DNA from: Rhizobiales bacterium Ga0077537
Lineage (GTDB): Bacteria > Pseudomonadota > Alphaproteobacteria > Rhizobiales > Hyphomicrobiaceae
Length of the DNA: 64,000 bases
Assembly: GCA_001464955.1 (NCBI GenBank)
Contig: LNEM01000030.1
Coordinates: 496,001 to 560,000 of the forward strand
Reading direction: 5' to 3'
How positions within the stretch are numbered: position 1 is the stretch's first letter; every line of letters begins with the position of its first letter. Shown in pieces: positions 1 to 8,996 of the stretch. Made by a program: the position numbers and the translations under genes. The notes under the pieces are model-generated. The model saw only the letters and a program-made list of their open reading frames with translations. It had not been told where the DNA came from and ran no database searches.

Positions 1-603
1 CTCGTCGACGTTGGCGATGTCCTCGTCGGAGAACGTCGCGATCTGCTCGTACTTGATGCAGCCGAGCTGCATGAGGCGCGCCGCGAGATCAGCCGAGATG
101 CCGCTGATCTTCGTGAGGTCGTCGGCGTCGCCCTTGGGCTTCTTGAAGCCTTTCCAGGCGGCGGCGAGACGACGTGCACGGGCGTCCGTCCGCTCGAGGA
201 TACGGGCTGCCTTGCCGCGCCGTCCGCGCAGGTAATAGAGCTTCGCGCGGCGCACGCGGCCGCGGCGGAGAACCTCGATTTCGGCGATGAACGGCGAGTA
301 GATCGGGAACACCCGCTCCACGCCCTCGCCGTAGGAAATCTTGCGCACGGTGAAGCTTTCGTTCACCCCGTGGCCCGACCGGGCGATGCAGACGCCTTCA
401 TAGGCTTGCAGGCGGAACGTTTCCTTGGCGGCTTCGGGCTTCTTGGCACCCTTGGCCGGAGCCTTGCCCTTCGCGGGCGCCGGATCGCCTTCCGAAACGC
501 GGACCATGACCTTGAGCGTATCGCCCGGGCCGAACTCAGGCACGCCCCGCTTGGCGAGAACGGCCTGCATCTGCTCTTTCTCGAGCTGTTGAATGATGTT
601 CAT
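1..603 (-). CDS. rplS: 50S ribosomal protein L19 with C-terminal helix-hairpin-helix extension (3' end outside window)
   Basis: Structural protein of the large ribosomal subunit at the 30S/50S interface. The ATG is at 603 and 201 codons are visible before the window edge. Residues 1-40 and 60-140 match the L19 core (start [11 protein letters not shown], then [16 protein letters not shown] and RRAKLYYLR). Two things are odd. Residues about 41-60 form an Ala/Lys/Pro-rich insert that most L19 proteins lack. After residue 150, where L19 normally ends (E. coli L19 is about 115 aa), the protein continues through a KPKGDADDL linker into a helix-hairpin-helix-like segment ([16 protein letters not shown], then [14 protein letters not shown]). 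That tail resembles the one fused to L21 in many rhizobia. The L19 identity is certain; the role of the tail is not known. Confidence 0.93.
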   Translation of the reverse strand, partial: MNIIQQLEKEQMQAVLAKRGVPEFGPGDTLKVMVRVSEGDPAPAKGKAPAKGAKKPEAAKETFRLQAYEGVCIARSGHGVNESFTVRKISYGEGVERVFPIYSPFIAEIEVLRRGRVRRAKLYYLRGRRGKAARILERTDARARRLAAAWKGFKKPKGDADDLTKISGISADLAARLMQLGCIKYEQIATFSDEDIANVDE

Positions 604-785
604 TGTTGCTTGTCCTTGTTGTTTCATCATGCGCAGAGGAGCCGGTCGCCGGTCCACCAAGGTTAGTGGAGCGAACGGCTCGTGCAGGCCCTCATGGAGG
701 GCTCGCCCTGAGAGGGGCAGGTTCGGAAGCGCGCTGAATACCCGATACCGCGCCTTTTGTCGATACGGAGGCGCGGCGCGTCTCG

Positions 786-1763
786 TTACCCGCCCATGGT
801 CAGCACGATCTTGCCGAAGTGGGCGTTGGCCTTCATGTGCTCCAGCGCGGCCGCGGCCTGCTCCAGGGGATAGGTGCGATCGATCGGCAGCGCGATCTTT
901 CCGGCCTCGACGCTGGGCCAGAGGTCTTCGCGCATCAACCGGTTGATCTCGCGCACCTCGGCCACCGAGCGGGTCCGGAACGTCACGCCGATGTAGTCGA
1001 TGCGCCGGGCCGCGTGCAGATCGAAGTCGAAATCGCCGTGAAAGCCGCCGAGCCGGCCGACGTTGACGATCCGGCCGAGGATCGCCGTCGCCTTCAGGTT
1101 CTGGTTGGCCACGTAGCCCGAGATCTGGTCGACGATCAGGTCGACACCCTTGCCACCCGTCGCTTCGAGCACCTGGTCCGCCCACGCGGGATCCCGGCTG
1201 TCGACCGCCATGTCGGCGCCGAACTCCTTGAGCCGCTCCCGACGTTCGGCGTTGGTCGACGAACCGATGACGAGCCTGGCGCCCTTCTGCTTCGCGATCT
1301 GCAGCGCAACGAGGCCCACGCCGGAGCTGGCGCCCTGGATCAGCACGGCTTCGCCGGCCTTGAGGCGTCCGGCCGTCACCACGGCGTTGTGCATCGTCTG
1401 CAGGCCGACGGGCAGTGTCGCGGCCTGCTCGTAGCTCATGTTGTTGGCCGGAATCTTGTGCGTCCGCCCCATGTCGGCGACGGCGTATTCGGCATAGGCG
1501 GCGGCTGCCGAGCACATCACCCGGTCACCCCGTTTCACGTGAGTCACATTGGAGCCGACCTCGGCCACCTCGCCCGAAAGCTCGAGCCCGAGAACTGCGC
1601 CCGCGCCCCCGGTGGGGCCGTGCATCCGCCCGGACGCCATGATCAGGTCGGCCCGGTTGAGACCCGCGGCTCGCACTTTGACCAGTACCTGCTCCGGGCC
1701 CGGCTTGGGTGCCTCGATCTCGCGGATCTCGACACCTTTTTCTCCGATGACGGCGGCTTTCAT
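786..1763 (-). CDS. Zinc-independent quinone oxidoreductase (medium-chain dehydrogenase/reductase family)
   Basis: A 325-residue NAD(P)H-dependent oxidoreductase of the QOR/zeta-crystallin type, expected to reduce quinones or activated enones in the cytoplasm. The N-terminal GroES-like domain ([23 protein letters not shown]) carries no zinc-ligand cysteines. The Rossmann fold follows with a glycine-rich stretch ([14 protein letters not shown], about residue 145) and ends with HFGKIVL, typical of the family. It lies alone, divergent from the small secreted-protein gene at 1915. The substrate cannot be read from sequence. Confidence 0.88.
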   Translation of the reverse strand: MKAAVIGEKGVEIREIEAPKPGPEQVLVKVRAAGLNRADLIMASGRMHGPTGGAGAVLGLELSGEVAEVGSNVTHVKRGDRVMCSAAAAYAEYAVADMGRTHKIPANNMSYEQAATLPVGLQTMHNAVVTAGRLKAGEAVLIQGASSGVGLVALQIAKQKGARLVIGSSTNAERRERLKEFGADMAVDSRDPAWADQVLEATGGKGVDLIVDQISGYVANQNLKATAILGRIVNVGRLGGFHGDFDFDLHAARRIDYIGVTFRTRSVAEVREINRLMREDLWPSVEAGKIALPIDRTYPLEQAAAALEHMKANAHFGKIVLTMGG

Positions 1764-1914
1764 TGCGTGGTCCCCTAACTATTGTGGCAATCCCGACACT
1801 CCAATCGCCGAAGTGCGTCGCGGCGAGGAAGCTAATGGGAGCACATGATAGACCTGATTGACCTAATCCGGCACGACGATCATGGTCAGCCTACCCCTAT
1901 TCTAGGAGGACGTG

Positions 1915-2427
1915 ATGCGATTTCTACTCTGCTCGATGGTACTTCTCGTCGGTAGTATGACCGAAGTAAATGCACAATGGTTCAACAAAACTGATGACGA
2001 CCCATTCGGTGGAGACAAGACGTCAATTGCGATGACAGCCGTAGGGGAGTATGCTTTCGGATATTTCTGCAAAGGGAAGGACGAGCAAAGATTGATCTAT
2101 CTTACCGTCGAGAACGCCGACAAAGGCGTCGAAACCTTGAATCTATTATCTCCGAAACTGAAGATTAGGGTGGATGAGGCCGATGTCGTCGAGTTTGATG
2201 CTTCTTTCGATGCCGCTGGCGACAAGATCAGGGTCACGGTAGATGGACCCAAAGTGCTGCCTTTAGTCGAAGCAATGGCGGCAGCAAAACGACGGGTCGC
2301 CGTGGCTGTTGAGTTGGGCGGAAAGCGATTCCACACGAATGCTTTCGGGGTTGCTGGGTCGCGAGCAGCATTGGAGCGGTCAGTTAAAGCATGTGGTCTG
2401 AGTTTGGGCGCTACCGGCAAAATCTGA
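1915..2427 (+). CDS. Small secreted protein of unknown function, AT-richer than its surroundings
   Basis: I do not recognise the family. The 170-residue product begins with a signal peptide (MRFLLCSMVLLVGSM...VNA, cleavage probably before QWFN). A hydrophilic domain follows with two cysteines (about residues 51 and 159), so it is probably exported to the periplasm. Start: ATG 1915 sits 4 nt after a perfect AGGAGGA at 1904-1910; the GTG at 1912 is too close to that site. Codon use (CTA, TTA, AAA, AAT) and base composition, near 50% GC by eye, differ sharply from the neighbours, which suggests acquisition by transfer. Its end nearly abuts the convergent transporter gene. The general layout recalls small periplasmic VasI-like proteins, but that is only an impression. 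Confidence 0.75.
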   Translation: MRFLLCSMVLLVGSMTEVNAQWFNKTDDDPFGGDKTSIAMTAVGEYAFGYFCKGKDEQRLIYLTVENADKGVETLNLLSPKLKIRVDEADVVEFDASFDAAGDKIRVTVDGPKVLPLVEAMAAAKRRVAVAVELGGKRFHTNAFGVAGSRAALERSVKACGLSLGATGKI

Positions 2428-2430
2428 CAC

Positions 2431-3681
2431 CTACTCACCCTTGAACAGGCCCTTGCGCCCCTCGACTGCGATCACGGCGAGGAAAGCACAGATGCCCATC
2501 GCTGCGAAGCCGATCGCGAGTGGCCGCGGCGTACCGTCGAAGCTCTGGCCGATGATGCTTCCGAAGATCACGCCCATGACCGTCGTCGACGAGCCGATCA
2601 GCGACGATGCCAGCCCCGCTACCTGCCCCACGGGCTGCATGGCGATGGCGTTGAGGTTCGGCATGGTGATGCCGAACAGGAAGAAGCAGCCGCCCAGCAT
2701 AATGGCGAAGGGGATCATCGGTGGCTTGCCGTTCGCCGCCAGCGCCACCAGGGCACCGGCCACGACGATGAAGCAGATCACGCCGGTGTGCGCGAGCCGC
2801 CGCATGCCGAGCCGCTGCACCAGCTGCGCATTTGTCATCGCCGCCAGCGCCATCGTGCCGGCGATGGCGCCGAACGCGACGGGGAACAGTTTGCCGAGGC
2901 CGAAGTGGTCGACGAAGATCTGCTGTGCGCTCGAGATGTAGCTGACCAGCGTGCCGAACATGAAGCCGGACGCCATGCCGTAACCGACCGTGACCCGGTT
3001 GGTCATGATCATGCGCAGCCCGGCCCCGAACCCCATCCGCGGCTTCGAGTTCGCTGGCTGCCCTGCGGCTCGATCAGGATGCGTTTCCGGCAGGCGTAGG
3101 CCGACCCACGCCAGCGCCACGAGACCAGCGAAGAACAGCCCGAGGAAGCTCACGCGCCACGTCGAGACGGCGATGATCCCTTGTCCCACCGCCGGCGCGA
3201 GGACGGGAACCAGGATGAACACCGTCATCACGAACGACATGACCCGGGCCATGGGCCGGCCCTCGTAGGCATCCCGCACGATGGCCGTTCCGATGGTCCG
3301 TGCCGCCGCGCCGCCGAAGCCCTGCAGCATGCGGGCACCGAGCAGCACGAGGAGGCTCTCCGAGAAATAGGCGACGAGCCCGCCGACGGCATAGACGACG
3401 AGACCGGCGAGCAGCGGCGGCTTTCGGCCGATCCGGTCGGAAATTGGCCCCCAGACGAGCTGTCCGAGGGCGAGGCCCAGCAGATACGTCGTGACGACGA
3501 GTTGCCGCTCGTTGTCGCTGCTCGCCCCGAGATCGCGTCCGATCTCCGGCAGCGCCGGCAGCATGATGTCGATCGACAAGGCCGTCAGCGCCATCAGCCA
3601 CGCGAGCAGCGCGATGAACTCGCGGAATGGGAGCGGGGCACGTTCGGACGCGGTCTGGTGCTCGTCGCGGTCGTTGGTCAC
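2431..3681 (-). CDS. MFS drug exporter, Bcr/CflA family
   Basis: A 416-residue inner-membrane proton antiporter of the major facilitator superfamily, with twelve predicted membrane segments. Family signatures are LSIDIMLPALPEIGRDL in the first helix region and GPISDRIGRKPPLL in the 2-3 loop, characteristic of Bcr/CflA multidrug and sulfonamide exporters. The GTG at 3681 is chosen because GGAGG lies 4 nt upstream (complement of 3686-3690); an in-frame GTG at 3729 would add 16 residues with no membrane or targeting character. No regulator is adjacent and the drug profile is unknown. Confidence 0.88.
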   Translation of the reverse strand: MTNDRDEHQTASERAPLPFREFIALLAWLMALTALSIDIMLPALPEIGRDLGASSDNERQLVVTTYLLGLALGQLVWGPISDRIGRKPPLLAGLVVYAVGGLVAYFSESLLVLLGARMLQGFGGAAARTIGTAIVRDAYEGRPMARVMSFVMTVFILVPVLAPAVGQGIIAVSTWRVSFLGLFFAGLVALAWVGLRLPETHPDRAAGQPANSKPRMGFGAGLRMIMTNRVTVGYGMASGFMFGTLVSYISSAQQIFVDHFGLGKLFPVAFGAIAGTMALAAMTNAQLVQRLGMRRLAHTGVICFIVVAGALVALAANGKPPMIPFAIMLGGCFFLFGITMPNLNAIAMQPVGQVAGLASSLIGSSTTVMGVIFGSIIGQSFDGTPRPLAIGFAAMGICAFLAVIAVEGRKGLFKGE

Positions 3682-3956
3682 GCGGCCTCCGGATGAACGT
3701 CGCAATGAAGGTGGGGTGGGCGCCGCCACGTCGCGCTTCCGCCTGCGAGGCTGTCAAGGTTTGCTGCAACAAAGTGGTGCGTCGTAGTGTCTCGAAAAGG
3801 CGGTCTTGAAATAGGCCAATCGACCCATATGCAGCGGTGCTTGCCGCAGATAGATTGACGCTGTCGATGTCACAGAATCTCACATGCAGTGAGGCGGGCG
3901 CCGACCAATGAGCAAAACTGGTGCAAAACCGTTTCTGCCTAGGGAGAAACTTCGGG

Positions 3957-4211
3957 ATGGCAAACGACACTGTCGATCGGCATTGGGCACGGACCCAAGG
4001 GCTGATGTGGACGATGTTCGTCCTTTGGCTGATATTCAGCTTCGTGGTTCATTTCTTCGTCGAAAGTCTGAACAAGATCGTGATCCTGGGCTTCCCGCTC
4101 GGGTTCTACATGGCGGCGCAGGGCTCGCTGATCGCCTTCGTGATCATGTTGTTCGTCTTTGCCTCGCGGCAGGACGCGATCGATCGCGAAGAAGGTCAGG
4201 CCGAGGATTGA
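3957..4211 (+). CDS. Small subunit of a two-component sodium:solute symporter (DUF4212)
   Basis: An 84-residue protein with two transmembrane helices (WTMFVLWLIFSFVVHFFV and IVILGFPLGFYMAAQGS...VIMLFVF) and an acidic C-terminus. This is the DUF4212 family, always encoded directly before a large SSS-type symporter, as here (13-nt gap). The ATG at 3957 is preceded by AGGGAGA about 10 nt upstream. An earlier in-frame ATG at 3921 would add 12 residues that do not belong to the family. Confidence 0.88.
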   Translation: MANDTVDRHWARTQGLMWTMFVLWLIFSFVVHFFVESLNKIVILGFPLGFYMAAQGSLIAFVIMLFVFASRQDAIDREEGQAED

Positions 4212-4224
4212 TAAGGGGATCGAC

Positions 4225-6258
4225 ATGGCAACCACAAAAGACTCGTCGATCGGCGGCAAGAGCTTCCTCGACAATCTCGGCAAGATCTACGGCATCTATA
4301 CGGGTGGCTTTTTCGGGTTCGTGGCCGTTCTTGCGGTACTCGAGCAGATGGGCGTCCCGAACAAGATGATCGGCTACGGCTTCGTCTTCCTGACGATCGC
4401 CGTCTACGCCATCATCGGCATTCTGTCGCGAACCTCTGAGGTCGGCGAATACTATGTCGCCGGCCGCACGGTTCCGGCGTTCTACAATGGTATGGCGACC
4501 GGCGCCGACTGGATGTCCGGTGCGTCGTTCGTGGGCATGGCCGGCACGCTGTTCCTGCTCGGCTATGACGGCCTTGCGTTCGTCCTCGGCTGGACGGGCG
4601 GCTACGTTCTCGTCGCGATCCTGATCGCGCCGTTCCTGCGCAAGTTCGGCGCCTACACCGTCCCGGACTTCTTCTCCGAGCGGTTCGGTGGCAGCTTTGC
4701 GCGCTTCCTCGCCGTCATCGTTCTGATCTGCTGCTCGTTCACTTACGTGACGGCACAGATCTTCGCGACCGGCATCATCGCCTCTCGCTTCCTCGACATA
4801 GATTTCACGGTGGCGGTCTATGTCGGCCTGCTCGGCATTCTGCTCTGCTCGATGCTCGGCGGCATGAAAGCGGTGACGTGGACGCAGGTGGCTCAGTACA
4901 TCGTGCTGATCGTGGCCTACCTGCTTCCGGTGGTCATCCTGTCGGCCAAGAAGTACGGCATCCCCATGCCGCAGCTCACCTACGGCCAGGCGATCCAGGA
5001 CATCACCAACCTGGAAAACCAGATGGCGGCCAAGGGCTGGGCGGCGACAGTGAAGGACGCGGCCGGTAACGCGGTCTTTGCGAAGCCGCACATCAAGCCG
5101 TTCACCACCTACGATCCGCTGAACTACTTCGCGCTGATCCTCTGCCTGATGGTCGGCACGGCGTCGCTGCCCCACATCCTGATGCGCTACTTCACCACCC
5201 CGTCGGTGCGTGAGGCCCGCTCGTCGGTGGCGTGGTCGCTGTTCTTCATCTTCCTGCTCTACTTCACGGCGCCGGCCTACGCGGCGTTCTCGAAGCTCGA
5301 GGTCTACAGCCTCATCAACAAGGGCACGCAGCTCGCTGACTTGCCGGCGTGGATGTACACCTACGGCAAGCTCGGGCTGGTGAAGGTCTGCGGCGTTGAC
5401 GTGAAGGTGGTGCAGGACGTCATTGCGGCTTGCGGCAAGATCGCCAGCCACCCGGGCGTGCTCCGGCTTCAGGATCTCTCGATCAATACGGACGTGATCG
5501 TGCTCTCCACCCCGGAGATCGCGGGCATGCCCTACGTGATCGCGGGCCTCGTGGCCGCCGGAGGCCTCGCCGCCGCTCTGTCGACGGCCGACGGTCTGCT
5601 GCTGGCCATCGCCAACGCGCTCTCGCACGACATCTACTACAAGATGGTGAGCCCGAACGCCTCGACGACCACCCGCCTCATCGTGGCGCGGATCTTCCTC
5701 GTCGTGGTCGCATTGGCCGCGGCGATGACGGCCGCGACCAAGCCAGCGGACATTCTGTCGATGGTGGCCTGGGCGTTCTCGCTTGCGGCAGCAGGCATCT
5801 TCCCGGCGCTCGTGATGGGCATCTGGTGGAAACGGGCCAACACGGCAGGTGCCATCGCCGGCATGATCCTCGGCTTCGGCGTCTGCGTGTACTACCTCGT
5901 CGGCACCCGCTACTTCGCGGTCTCGTTCCACGAGATGTGGGGCTGGCTGGGCACGGCGTCGAAGGCGCAGCTCGACCAGTTCGCCGCGCTCAAACAGGCG
6001 TGGATTGCAGCACCTGAAGCCGGCAAGGCGGCAGCCTGGGCGGCCCTCGACAAGCACGCACAGGCGATCGCGAGCTGGTGGGGCGTTCGCAACATCTCGG
6101 CGGCCCTCTTCGGCCTGCCGGTCGGCTTCATCGCCATCTGGATCGTGTCGCTCCTCACGCCGGCTCCGTCTCAGGCGGTGCAGGACATGGTGGACGCCAC
6201 GCGCCGGCCACGCGGTGGGACCATCCTGGTCGACAAGGGCGCGGTCACCGGGCACTGA
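4225..6258 (+). CDS. Sodium:solute symporter large subunit (ActP-like)
   Basis: A 677-residue Na+/solute symporter of the SSS family, related to acetate permease ActP and the VC_2705 group that works with DUF4212 proteins. It shows about 13 membrane segments. EYYVAGRTVPAFYNGMATGADWMS near residue 75 and GLVAAGGLAAALSTADGLLLAIANALSHD near residue 440 are the conserved sodium-site regions. Two hydrophilic inserts, about residues 250-300 and 380-415, make it longer than classical ActP (about 550 aa). The ATG at 4225 follows AGGGG with 6-nt spacing. It is probably co-transcribed with the small subunit and ends at a strong terminator. A short monocarboxylate is the likely substrate (inference). 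Confidence 0.9.
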   Translation: MATTKDSSIGGKSFLDNLGKIYGIYTGGFFGFVAVLAVLEQMGVPNKMIGYGFVFLTIAVYAIIGILSRTSEVGEYYVAGRTVPAFYNGMATGADWMSGASFVGMAGTLFLLGYDGLAFVLGWTGGYVLVAILIAPFLRKFGAYTVPDFFSERFGGSFARFLAVIVLICCSFTYVTAQIFATGIIASRFLDIDFTVAVYVGLLGILLCSMLGGMKAVTWTQVAQYIVLIVAYLLPVVILSAKKYGIPMPQLTYGQAIQDITNLENQMAAKGWAATVKDAAGNAVFAKPHIKPFTTYDPLNYFALILCLMVGTASLPHILMRYFTTPSVREARSSVAWSLFFIFLLYFTAPAYAAFSKLEVYSLINKGTQLADLPAWMYTYGKLGLVKVCGVDVKVVQDVIAACGKIASHPGVLRLQDLSINTDVIVLSTPEIAGMPYVIAGLVAAGGLAAALSTADGLLLAIANALSHDIYYKMVSPNASTTTRLIVARIFLVVVALAAAMTAATKPADILSMVAWAFSLAAAGIFPALVMGIWWKRANTAGAIAGMILGFGVCVYYLVGTRYFAVSFHEMWGWLGTASKAQLDQFAALKQAWIAAPEAGKAAAWAALDKHAQAIASWWGVRNISAALFGLPVGFIAIWIVSLLTPAPSQAVQDMVDATRRPRGGTILVDKGAVTGH

Positions 6259-6293
6259 GTTGACCACGGCCGAATGTCGGCATCGAAATGGAG

Positions 6294-6323
6294 AGGCGGG
6301 GCCTTGTGCCCCGCCTTTCTCTT
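6294..6323 (+). terminator. Rho-independent terminator after the symporter operon
   Basis: A perfect 9-bp stem AGGCGGGGC / GCCCCGCCT (6294-6302 with 6308-6316) with a 5-nt loop, followed by a pyrimidine-rich TTTCTCTT tail, 36 nt after the symporter stop codon. Confidence 0.82.
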
Positions 6324-6364
6324 GAGGCACAGTCCGCGGGCCTGCGGGGGAGATCGATCGCCAC

Positions 6365-6676
6365 ATGACGCCGACGCAAAGCTTCTTCGAGCACTGGTAC
6401 TTCCATGTGCCGAACCTCGCCATGGCCGCGCTGATCTACACGTTGATCGGCCGCTACGTGCTCGAAATCCTTTTCTCGAAACGGCCAGACGTGGTGATTC
6501 TCACGGTCTTTCGCACCATCACCAATCCCGTTGTCGGCCTGGTGCGCGCGATCACGCCGCGCATCGTTCCGGATGGACTGGTCGTGGTCCTGGCCATCTG
6601 CTGGTTGATGGCGCTGCGGATGTTCTGGTTCCTGACGTGTGTGGCAGCCGGGATGCGGCCGAATATCGGAGTCTAG
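6365..6676 (+). CDS. YggT-like small membrane protein
   Basis: 103 residues with two hydrophobic helical regions: LAMAALIYTLIGRYVLEILF and LVVVLAICWLMALRMFWFLTC. Between them is the sequence RTITNPVVGLVRAITPRIVP, which resembles the inter-helix segment of YGGT-family proteins. It sits after the symporter terminator and 2 nt before the next membrane protein gene, so those two are probably co-transcribed. The function is unknown. Confidence 0.72.
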   Translation: MTPTQSFFEHWYFHVPNLAMAALIYTLIGRYVLEILFSKRPDVVILTVFRTITNPVVGLVRAITPRIVPDGLVVVLAICWLMALRMFWFLTCVAAGMRPNIGV

Positions 6677-6678
6677 CC

Positions 6679-7035
6679 ATGGACGATCTGCATCACCGCG
6701 AACAGACCATGCAGCGCGACGTGCTGCTGGTGGCGACCACGGCGCTGTCTCTGCTCAACGGCATGCATTTCTCGCCGCTGTTCGATCCGGTGTTCTTCCT
6801 GTTGCGCCCGTTTGTGGCGCCCATCCTGGCGAGCCCACTGGTGCTGTTCTACCTGACGTCGCTGTTCATCGGGGTCATGACGCTGGCCATCTCCGGCATT
6901 CCGGCGGCGCTTTACGAACGCATGCGCGGCCTGCGGGAGAGCACGCCGCTGTCGCTCGGCGTCTGGTTCGTGACCACGTTCGTTCTGTCCCTGCCGGGCC
7001 TGCTCGGCGCCACCGGCTACTTCAACATCGAGTGA
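6679..7035 (+). CDS. Small integral membrane protein, unknown function
   Basis: 118 residues with three or four hydrophobic segments (VLLVATTALSLL, PVFFLLRPFVAPIL, LVLFYLTSLFIGVMTLAISGIPAALY, SLGVWFVTTFVLSLPGLLG). I do not recognise a named family. The ATG at 6679 lies 2 nt after the preceding YggT-like gene, so translation is probably coupled. Confidence 0.7.
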   Translation: MDDLHHREQTMQRDVLLVATTALSLLNGMHFSPLFDPVFFLLRPFVAPILASPLVLFYLTSLFIGVMTLAISGIPAALYERMRGLRESTPLSLGVWFVTTFVLSLPGLLGATGYFNIE

Positions 7036-7155
7036 TCCAGCGCTGTAGGTTGCGCCCGAAATCGTGACAGCGCGCCGCATTTTTGGAGTTGCCAGCCGGG
7101 GCCCGCGTTCGGCTAGGCTCTGCGACCTTCAACGTGCCACGCCGTCGGACGCGTC

Positions 7156-7527
7156 ATGCTCGAACGCATCGAATACCTCGCTCATCTGAGCGTCGCCCGG
7201 GCTTGCGGTTTTGCCGCGCTCGGCATCCTGACCTTCTTCATCGGTATGTCGGCCGATCTCGTCGCTGCCTTCAAGAGCTCCGGCTACTTGTCGATGATGG
7301 CGTGCGCAGTCTTGCTGCTGAAGGCTGGCTTTGCCCGCCGCCAGAGCTACCGCAACACCGAAGTCTGGATCATGCTCAAGCCGGAGGAGCGCCCGAGTGC
7401 GGGTATCGCCCAGCAGGTGATCTCCCGCGTCCTGCGCGATGCATACCTGAGGTTTGCCCGGCAGGCGGCCATCCTGACCGCCCTCTTCCTCGCCTCGTCG
7501 GCGGTCGTGGCAATTGCCGGCATTTAG
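7156..7527 (+). CDS. Small membrane protein, unknown function
   Basis: 123 residues with membrane segments near 18-38 (CGFAALGILTFFIGMSADL), 44-58 and 103-121. A hydrophilic central part carries WIMLKPEERP and a helical segment (AQQVISRVLRDAYLRFARQ). No signature of a known enzyme is visible. It is the last of three consecutive small membrane-protein genes and converges with the GYF-domain gene. Confidence 0.68.
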   Translation: MLERIEYLAHLSVARACGFAALGILTFFIGMSADLVAAFKSSGYLSMMACAVLLLKAGFARRQSYRNTEVWIMLKPEERPSAGIAQQVISRVLRDAYLRFARQAAILTALFLASSAVVAIAGI

Positions 7528-7533
7528 GCGAGC

Positions 7534-7551
7534 GGGCGGAGCCTGCCGCCC
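7534..7551. terminator. Possible bidirectional stem-loop between convergent genes
   Basis: A 6-bp GGGCGG / CCGCCC stem with a 6-nt loop lies in the 29-nt gap between the stop codons at 7527 and 7557. There is no T-run on either side, so it may only be a structural element. Confidence 0.3.
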
Positions 7552-7556
7552 TCCCG

Positions 7557-8996
7557 TCAGCCCGCCACGACCGGCTTCAGGGCCTCGCCCAGAAGCCGCG
7601 CCTGGGACTGCTCGTCAGGCACCGTCAACTGCGCCGCGAACCAGTCCTGCACCATCTGGCACACCTTTTCGTGGGGCGCCCGGGCGAGGGCGCGCGCATC
7701 GGTAAAGAGCTGCAGATCGGCCGTCGTCCAGCCGCGCTTGCTGAGTTCGATCGAGAGCGCGTCGTAGTCCTCGCGCTTTGGCGGGTCGCGCTTCATCGGC
7801 GTCTGCCGCCCCTCGACCACGGCGTCGAACACGGTCGCGAGCTGGGACTCGATAGCGGTTCGGTGATCGGCCTGCTCCAGATCGAGCACGTCGCGGCTCG
7901 CCTCGCCCTGCGAGATGAAGCCGAAGCATGCCTTGCTGTTATCCTTGGCGAGGCCCGACAGCGTGGCCACGAACGACGTCGCGATGGCTCTGAGACGCGT
8001 CGGACTGGCTGACAGCGCATCCTGCTGGTATTTGCGCCTGAGTTCGACCAGCGATCTGACCAGCGCCAGCTCGATCTCGCGCTTGCTCTTGCTTTCGCTG
8101 GCCATCGTGTTCACGTCGATGACGCGCTGCGCATACCACTCGGGAAAATCCCGTCTGATCTGCTGCCAGAGCGGCGTTTGCTGCCACGCCTGCTCGCCGG
8201 CCGCACCGTTAGCGGCCGGCCCGCGTTGCGAAGATGCGCCCATCGCCTCCCGCGCGGGATTCGACGGCCCCGGCACCACGGGAACGGCGGTCCGGCTGCC
8301 ACTCGGCGCCGAAAGAAGCGGCAGGCCCGCGAGCTTGCCGGAGCGATGCAGCGCCAGAACGGTGGCCGCGAGTCCCGCGACGACGACCAGCACGGCGACG
8401 GCGCGCCACGGCAACCGGCGTCGCGCCGGCGGCTTCTGATCGTCGAGATGATCGGACGCGGTTGACGAAGCGTGCGGTGCAGGCGCGCCGTGGCCGATGG
8501 CGCGGGGGTCCGTGCCCGCATGATGGCCGGGATAGCCACGCGGATCGGCACCGGCCGGTTGCCCTACTGTTGGCCGTTGGGCGCCGCCACCATATCCCGG
8601 ACCGGGCGCAGCCGGGCCGCGCTCCGCAGATCCGGGATGATACGTGGCGCCGGCGCCGCCTGCGGGTGCGCCGCCGGCCGACGGAGCCGGCCGCGCGCGG
8701 TCGCCACCTGGCTGCTGTGCCGTGGCAGGCTGGGCGATCGACTGCGGATAGACGGGGGGGCGCCGATTGGGCGGTTGCGGGGCCTCGACCCTCGGCGGCG
8801 GCGGAGCAGACTTCGGCCTGAGATCGAGCGTCGACTCGGCCGGCGCCCAATCGTCCATACCCTGTCGCCAGACCAGGTCGGTCGGCTTGAGATGGCCGAG
8901 TTCGATGATCTTGCTGAGCTCGGCATCGGTCACCGGACCGTACTGTTGCCCGTCGCGTGCAAGATACCACTCGGTCGGCTGATTGTTATCCGCCAT
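7557..8996 (-). CDS. GYF-domain membrane-anchored protein with proline-rich linker
   Basis: 479 residues in four parts. Residues about 8-60 form a GYF_2/DUF4339 domain (WYLARDGQQYGPVTDAEL, VWRQGMDDWAPAES), a proline-binding fold. Residues 60-190 are a low-complexity Pro/Gly/Ala-rich linker. One transmembrane helix follows near 200 (WRAVAVLVVVAGLAATVLAL), preceded by RRR. The C-terminal ~220 residues are largely alpha-helical, and I do not recognise them. The topology suggests the GYF domain is cytoplasmic and the C-terminal domain periplasmic. The GYF domain could bind proline-rich partners, or its own linker, but no partner gene is evident next to it. Confidence 0.78.
   Translation of the reverse strand: MADNNQPTEWYLARDGQQYGPVTDAELSKIIELGHLKPTDLVWRQGMDDWAPAESTLDLRPKSAPPPPRVEAPQPPNRRPPVYPQSIAQPATAQQPGGDRARPAPSAGGAPAGGAGATYHPGSAERGPAAPGPGYGGGAQRPTVGQPAGADPRGYPGHHAGTDPRAIGHGAPAPHASSTASDHLDDQKPPARRRLPWRAVAVLVVVAGLAATVLALHRSGKLAGLPLLSAPSGSRTAVPVVPGPSNPAREAMGASSQRGPAANGAAGEQAWQQTPLWQQIRRDFPEWYAQRVIDVNTMASESKSKREIELALVRSLVELRRKYQQDALSASPTRLRAIATSFVATLSGLAKDNSKACFGFISQGEASRDVLDLEQADHRTAIESQLATVFDAVVEGRQTPMKRDPPKREDYDALSIELSKRGWTTADLQLFTDARALARAPHEKVCQMVQDWFAAQLTVPDEQSQARLLGEALKPVVAG

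Noticed and set aside
819-1778. A 319-codon plus-strand open frame opposite the quinone oxidoreductase
   Set aside because: Antisense to a conserved enzyme, no ribosome site, no domain.
4144-6423. A 759-codon open frame on the minus strand opposite the symporter
   Set aside because: It is the antisense shadow of a clearly recognisable membrane transporter. Its translation is His/Arg/Asp-rich without any domain, as expected in high-GC DNA.
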